From Nostoc desertorum CM1-VF14 (GTDB lineage Bacteria; Cyanobacteriota; Cyanobacteriia; Cyanobacteriales; Nostocaceae), in contig JAHHHR010000030.1 in NCBI GenBank assembly GCA_019359245.1, positions 1-64,000 of the forward strand: 64,000 nucleotides of DNA, read 5' to 3'. The position numbers and the translations under genes were made by a program. Position 1 is the first letter of the stretch, and the number at the start of each line of letters is the position of its first letter. Positions 62,101-64,000 of this stretch are shown here, piece by piece. The notes under the pieces are model-generated. The model made no database searches. It was not told the origin of the DNA and saw nothing but the letters and a program-made list of their open reading frames with translations.

Positions 62101-62230
62101 CGATGATCGCTACTCCATCGTTTCTGATACCCCGATAAACTAGAGAATTATCACTTTCATATATCTTGTTGTGGATGGCAATACCAGGTAGAGCAATCAT
62201 AGAGCAACTCTTGGGAGTATGATCTGGCAT
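56192..62230 (-). CDS. Ser/Thr kinase - AAA - GAF - PAS - PAS - histidine kinase hybrid
   Basis: This 2012-residue sensor starts with a Hanks-type kinase (about 10-290): VAIIVKIL, catalytic loop HKDINPGNIV and KIIDFGIAT. An AAA_16-like ATPase follows (Walker A GYAGVGKSA near 364, LVIFLDDLQWAD), then a long helical/TPR-like region. A GAF domain lies near 1365-1510 and two PAS domains near 1520-1800 (with PAC ITERKQAE and ISEQRNAAL ends). A HisKA_3 dimerisation domain has EERNRMAREIHDTLAQAF near 1820, and an HATPase has NAIKYAKAD and DNGQGFG. It pairs with the NarL-type regulator 5 bp downstream. This architecture is typical of cyanobacterial and myxobacterial dual-specificity sensors. The stimulus is unknown. 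Confidence 0.95.
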   Translation of the reverse strand: MPDHTPKSCSMIALPGIAIHNKIYESDNSLVYRGIRNDGVAIIVKILKLDYPSPQELTRYRQEYKITRSLNLEGVIKAYSQQDYQRTLVILLEDFGGESLEQWMHKRPDIFCPMPLSTFLGVAIAICDILGRIHAANIIHKDINPGNIVLNLDTGVVKIIDFGIATQFNRTNPTFKSPHVLEGTLAYLSPEQTGRMNRLLDYRTDLYSLGVTFYELLTGYLPFPTADILELVHCHIAKVPVPPHELNATIPKALSDIVLKLMAKNAEDRYQSAWSIKADLQWCAQQLTDIRQIDDIQLGTQDVRDQFQIPQKLYGREAEIATLLTAFERVAGMGNVSEAYCQKDKSTESSQFNVEMMLVCGYAGVGKSALVQELYKPITAKRGYFVSGKFDQFGSNIPYSAIAHALQKLVQQLLGEPDEQLKQWRSRLLTALGSNGQIIIDVIREVELIIGKQPPVPEVGTTETQNRFNRVFGQFIQVFGSAEHPLVIFLDDLQWADSATLKLIELMMTDAKTQYLFVIGAYRDNEVNYSHPLRIMLEGLRKEGATTSQITLAPLGLNAIAQLIADTLHSDISTIISLAELVLRKTGGNPFFVNEFLKTLYAENLLSFDLENLSWRWDITHIESKNITDNVVELMLGKLKKLPPATQQVLQFAACVGADFNLSTLSIICESSSREIFPQLIAAAQSGLIMPTSELDEQLLVQDYKFLHDRVQQAAYALIDESHKQVVHLQIGRNLLEETSLERLTNRLFEIVDHLNHGIELVTDQQERNEIARLNLIAGQKAKGAIAYSTAKNYLATARKWLGASSWQTDYDLTLNLHLEITEVAYLCGDFEQVESWAASVLQSAKTILDTVKIYDIKIQTYIAQNHLLKAINTALQVLQQLGIRFCEQPSQLDIQLELDAITSLFGSKPIEDLIHLPQMAEPDKLAAMQILSSVTIAAYIAVPDLMPLLVSKQVNLSIEYGNAFVSPFAYANFGLILCGIVGNIESGYQFGQLALRLLPHLNIHSLKARTSFMVSNFISHWKEHVREISKPFLEVYQSGLETGDLEFAAYGAFTYCLQFFIVGKELVEVEREMARYCEAIRQIKQTTSLTWNQIYQQSVLNLMGLSANPSHLIGDAYNEENSLPRHEIANDGTAIFHVYFNKLFLCYLFSEYAQASENAAIAERYAINVISTPLIPVYHFYSALAKLATYNGSNAQEQEEILKNVALSQEKMKQWAHYAPMNCLHKYHLVQAEIARVLGQLLEAEEFYEQAITGARDNKYLQEEALAYELAAKFYLSRGREKFAQTYIKEAHYCYERWGAVAKANYLETHYPQLFTQSSSMAHTPIHETSVTTSNHSPIAFDLAAVMKASQAISSEIELDKLLSSLMKILIENAGAQTGFLILENSGKWVIEASGELKEGENTYATQLLQSIPTANHLPESIINYVIRTHECVILNDATREGNFIHEPYIQHNQIKSILCLPLLNQGKLVGVLYLENKLAAGAFTPEQTQILNLLSSQAAIAIENARLYSKLRESESKTTQFMEAIPVGVAVVDTSGRPYYFNGRATQLLGKDIDPSVTPNQIAQEYQIYLAGTNQKYLTERMPIIRALRGERTRVDDMEIHHNNTTIPVEVWGTPVFDEQGNVSYAIATFQDITERKQAEQLLANYNRTLEQQVAQRTAALQKSEATLRDVYDELRLREQELRLITDALPACISYVDADQRHRFINRTYEVWLNCSRDEILGKSVRELVGDMTYQIIEPYINQALAGQTATLELEMLLPSGKKYITSTLIPHFDGNAQVVGFYSLHTDISEQRNAALRELKRAEEASILEERNRMAREIHDTLAQAFTGILVQVSAATQVLTDDLEATQAHLDMIDELARIGLNEARRSVTALRPQLLEQGDLSSALNRLVTQMRSATDDTALIYEIQGTAYPLPAEVENNLLRIGQEALTNAIKYAKADEIRLELVYADAQTTLCIKDNGQGFGVGSIPSVGGFGLLGMSERAERIGAQLRIESQLGQGTEIIVIVNRG

Positions 62231-62313
62231 ACCTCAAACTATACAGCAATTCTTGTTCTGAGAATAATTACTTACTGTTTGATAATCAAGAATAAATTTG
62301 ATGAAATAAATGA

Positions 62314-62511
62314 CTAAACCATGATTTCAGACTCCAAAACAGTCAACGATTTCTTCTCCAACGCCGTCAAATAAGCGCGATTCAGCTTCCCCAACGACTC
62401 CAAAAACTTTTGCACCGACTGTTCTAGGCCACTGGAATACACCCGTATAATATGTAGGCGTAGACCGCCACACTCGATTACGATTCTTTGCAGATATGTT
62501 GTTTTTCCCAA
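62314..62511 (-). pseudogene. Degenerate fragment sharing a segment with the next fragment
   Basis: A 65-codon frame: MGKTTYLQRIVIECGGLRLH, then IIRVYSSGLEQSVQKFLESL, GKLNRAYLTALEKKSLTVLE. The middle (RVYSSxLExxVQKFLExLGKLNR) is repeated in the frame at 62543-62752, in both protein and DNA. I do not recognise the family. With no independent domain and a tandem, decayed duplicate beside it, this looks like gene debris. Confidence 0.4.
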
Positions 62512-62542
62512 ACCATGTCTACAAAAGTGAACAATCTGGGGG

Positions 62543-62752
62543 TTAAAATCTATAACCCCGGTTTAGTTTCCCCAGCATCTCCAAAAACTTCTGCACACAT
62601 TCTTCGAGCGCACTAGAATATACTCGACTCAAGCGATGGCCTACGGCGGAGCGTAGCCCATCGCGTAATTCTATTAAAGCTTTGCCTGCTTCAAAAAACG
62701 CCCGCTCTACTTCCTCTCTAAAGGATTTTTTCAGGGCAAACGCATCTAACAT
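62543..62752 (-). pseudogene. Degenerate fragment with an inserted interspersed repeat
   Basis: A 69-codon frame: MLDAFALKKSFREEVERAFF, EAGKALIELRDGLRS, then AVGHRLS encoded by an inverted repeat (62633-62664), then RVYSSALEECVQKFLEMLGK, LNRGYRF. FFEAGKALIELRD recalls the start of small phage-type or DUF3102-like helical proteins. The repeat seems to have been inserted in frame between two unrelated pieces. Coding value is doubtful. Confidence 0.35.
62633..62664. repeat. Interspersed inverted repeat
   Basis: GCGATGGCCTACG and CGTAG-CCCATCGC form a hairpin around GCGGAG. This is a typical Nostoc short interspersed repeat; a relative is at 54591-54637, and partial cores occur near 38480 and 50700. 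Confidence 0.7.
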
Positions 62753-63503
62753 CTAAATATTGACGAGCCTGAATCAGAGTGGAATTGATCAAAACTCAAA
62801 TCAAATAAGGCTTTGAGGAAATTAAATATTCACCTATATGGTGATGACAATCATTATAGAGGCAGGGGTTAAAGGCGACCGTCGGCTGCCTGTTAAAGAA
62901 CCTGACTTTTCCCCTGATCTCCTTGATGGAGCGATCGCTAGTATTAGAAGCAGAACGTTTAGTATATGTCACGACTTTAGTCGCACAGCACCTTGCCAAT
63001 CCTTGTAGTCTAGATTTAGAACAGTTGGAACTTAGACAGCTTGTGCGGAATTGGCTGAAGCTACGGAAAGTATAGAAATTATCGTCGCGATTAAACCTTT
63101 ATTATTTCATCCTGGATGCAACATTCGGTTTATTTGACAGTAATCTTGGAAACATAGAGCTAATCGTGATGTTATTTGCAATTTTCGGTCTAATAGCCCG
63201 CATCAGAAAGACTTTCGGCAATAAAAGAGAGAGACGATGGACTAGCCTCCATCTAGCGAGGCGATCGCTCTTTGAGGAAGAACTTTTTGATTTACTGTTT
63301 TTTAGTTAATGTGTCAGTTTAATTATTGTCCACTCAGTAAATACCACAAGCTTTGGGCTAAAATTACTTTCTAGTGTGTGTAATTATCCAAATATCTTTA
63401 TTTTAGATAAAATTGCTATTGTCTAAAATTAGAAATACAAGGATTAGCGAGCGCACTGAAATTTGGTTGTTCACTAATCGTAAGATTTTTAGAGGGTACT
63501 ACC
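62753..63503. other. Gene-free region upstream of the glycine-zipper gene
   Basis: About 750 bp without a gene I can support. It holds two HIP1 sites (near 62932 and 63261). Short open frames here have no recognisable family. The last 60 bp before 63504 contain an SD-like AGAGGG before the ATG and probably the promoter of that gene. Confidence 0.5.
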
Positions 63504-63926
63504 ATGCAAAACATACTAAAACGCGCATTCCTACCTGGCTTGATGGCTGCTACTTTAGCTGGTACTAGCTTAATCCCGATTCAACCTGCTTCTGCTGATG
63601 ACCGAGTCCTTAACAATGCAGCCATTGGAGCCGGAGCAGGTGTATTAAGTGGGGTTTTAACAAATTGTGGTTCGGTATTAGACAATGCTTTTAAAGGTGC
63701 TGCTGCTGGTGCTGCTGTTAATGCCGCCAATGGTGCAAGAAGCACCAGAGCCAGAAGAAGAAACGGACGTTTACCTGTTCAAGATATCGGTGTAGGTGCT
63801 GGTGCTGGTGTATTGGCAGGTGCAATTTCTGGTGGTTGTAGAACTACCTGGAAAAATGGTGTCAATGGTGCTGCTGCTGGTGCTGCGGTTAATTTATTAG
63901 ATAACAGACCCAGAAGAAGAAGATAA
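63504..63926 (+). CDS. Exported glycine-zipper protein
   Basis: A 140-residue protein with a signal peptide (KRAFLPGLMAATLAGTSLIP, cleavage after ASA). It has two repeated glycine-zipper units: GAGAGVLSGVLTNCGS with KGAAAGAAVNAANG, and GAGAGVLAGAISGGCR with NGAAAGAAVNLLDN. A basic spacer (RARRRNGR) separates them and it ends RPRRRR. The G/A-x3-G pattern favours packing in or against membranes, and the paired Cys (one per repeat) could form a disulphide. It is similar in style to YMGG/glycine-zipper periplasmic or outer-membrane proteins. Function unknown. Confidence 0.8.
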   Translation: MQNILKRAFLPGLMAATLAGTSLIPIQPASADDRVLNNAAIGAGAGVLSGVLTNCGSVLDNAFKGAAAGAAVNAANGARSTRARRRNGRLPVQDIGVGAGAGVLAGAISGGCRTTWKNGVNGAAAGAAVNLLDNRPRRRR

Positions 63927-64000
63927 TCTGTCATTGATAACTCGTAATTTAGTCAGCCAGCACGAATTATCAATAGAAATCTTCAGGTGCAGAGCGAACA

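Noticed and set aside
55554..62230. Hybrid kinase and regulator as a heterocyst or nitrogen regulator
   Set aside because: Nothing in the sequence indicates the stimulus; no convincing NtcA box (GTA-N8-TAC) was found at promoter distance.
62796..62999. 67-codon minus-strand frame
   Set aside because: Cys/His-rich by chance; no family, no SD and no conserved look.

Overview
The window looks like chromosome of a filamentous, Nostoc/Anabaena-type cyanobacterium. The octamer GCGATCGC (HIP1) is scattered throughout. Heptanucleotide short tandem repeats occur (for example 34256-34283). The gene set is cyanobacterial: a cyanobacterial glutamate-cysteine ligase, glgC, SLH-domain envelope protein, Uma2, DUF2157 and DUF2358 proteins, and large Ser/Thr kinase-histidine kinase hybrids. 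I see no rRNA, CRISPR array, transposase gene or phage module. One tRNA gene (CAT anticodon) lies at 27919-27992.

Layout. 0.1-5.3 kb: a DUF2358 gene with a damaged 5' end, an orphan HigA-like antitoxin, a DUF6883/DUF4926 pair, uvrA with a LexA-type box, and a Uma2 nuclease-fold gene. 5.3-8.7 kb: tandem-repeat DNA around a CHAT-protease/AAA_35 gene and a Ser/Thr kinase. 8.9-14.1 kb: housekeeping and accessory genes (hydrolase, SLH protein, VOC protein, MBL-fold protein, deacetylase family). 14.2-22.1 kb: a 1492-residue SF1 helicase carrying an IF-2-type N-terminal domain and a phospholipase-D-like protein. They look like a formerly overlapping pair now separated by a broken gene fragment and a BASS-family transporter. 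22.6-35.6 kb: mostly core metabolism (gshA, trmL, LysM-M23 peptidase, debranching enzyme, two peroxiredoxins, GST, J-protein, glgC). 36-42.3 kb: a conflict-type region with remnants of an nSTAND and a Trypco1 gene, a possible I9-like small protein, mtnP, and an overlapping pair encoding an AAA_35 membrane protein and a TIR-AAA_35 protein. 42.3-50.5 kb: two lipoproteins, membrane proteins and hypotheticals. 50.5-62.2 kb: a set of minus-strand genes (NTF2-like, SDR, alpha/beta hydrolase, DsbA-like, cupin). Three copies of a shared intergenic element are interspersed among them, and the set ends in a NarL-type regulator and a 2012-residue hybrid kinase. 62.3-64 kb: degenerate fragments and a glycine-zipper secreted protein.

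How genes work together. The clearest functional units are: the hybrid kinase and its NarL-type regulator, 5 bp apart; the TIR-AAA_35 and AAA_35-membrane pair, overlapping by 8 bp; and the helicase plus PLD protein. Metabolically, glgC and the debranching-type enzyme both concern alpha-glucan. gshA, GST and two peroxiredoxins concern thiol and peroxide chemistry, though they are not one operon.

The most promising candidates for something undescribed are (a) the IF2N-helicase/PLD locus and its 31-bp repeats, (b) the CHAT and TIR effectors sharing one AAA_35 module and homologous upstream DNA with 21-bp arrays, and (c) the triplicated palindrome-bearing element beside the two-component system. 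All functional assignments are from reading the sequence; no database search was run.
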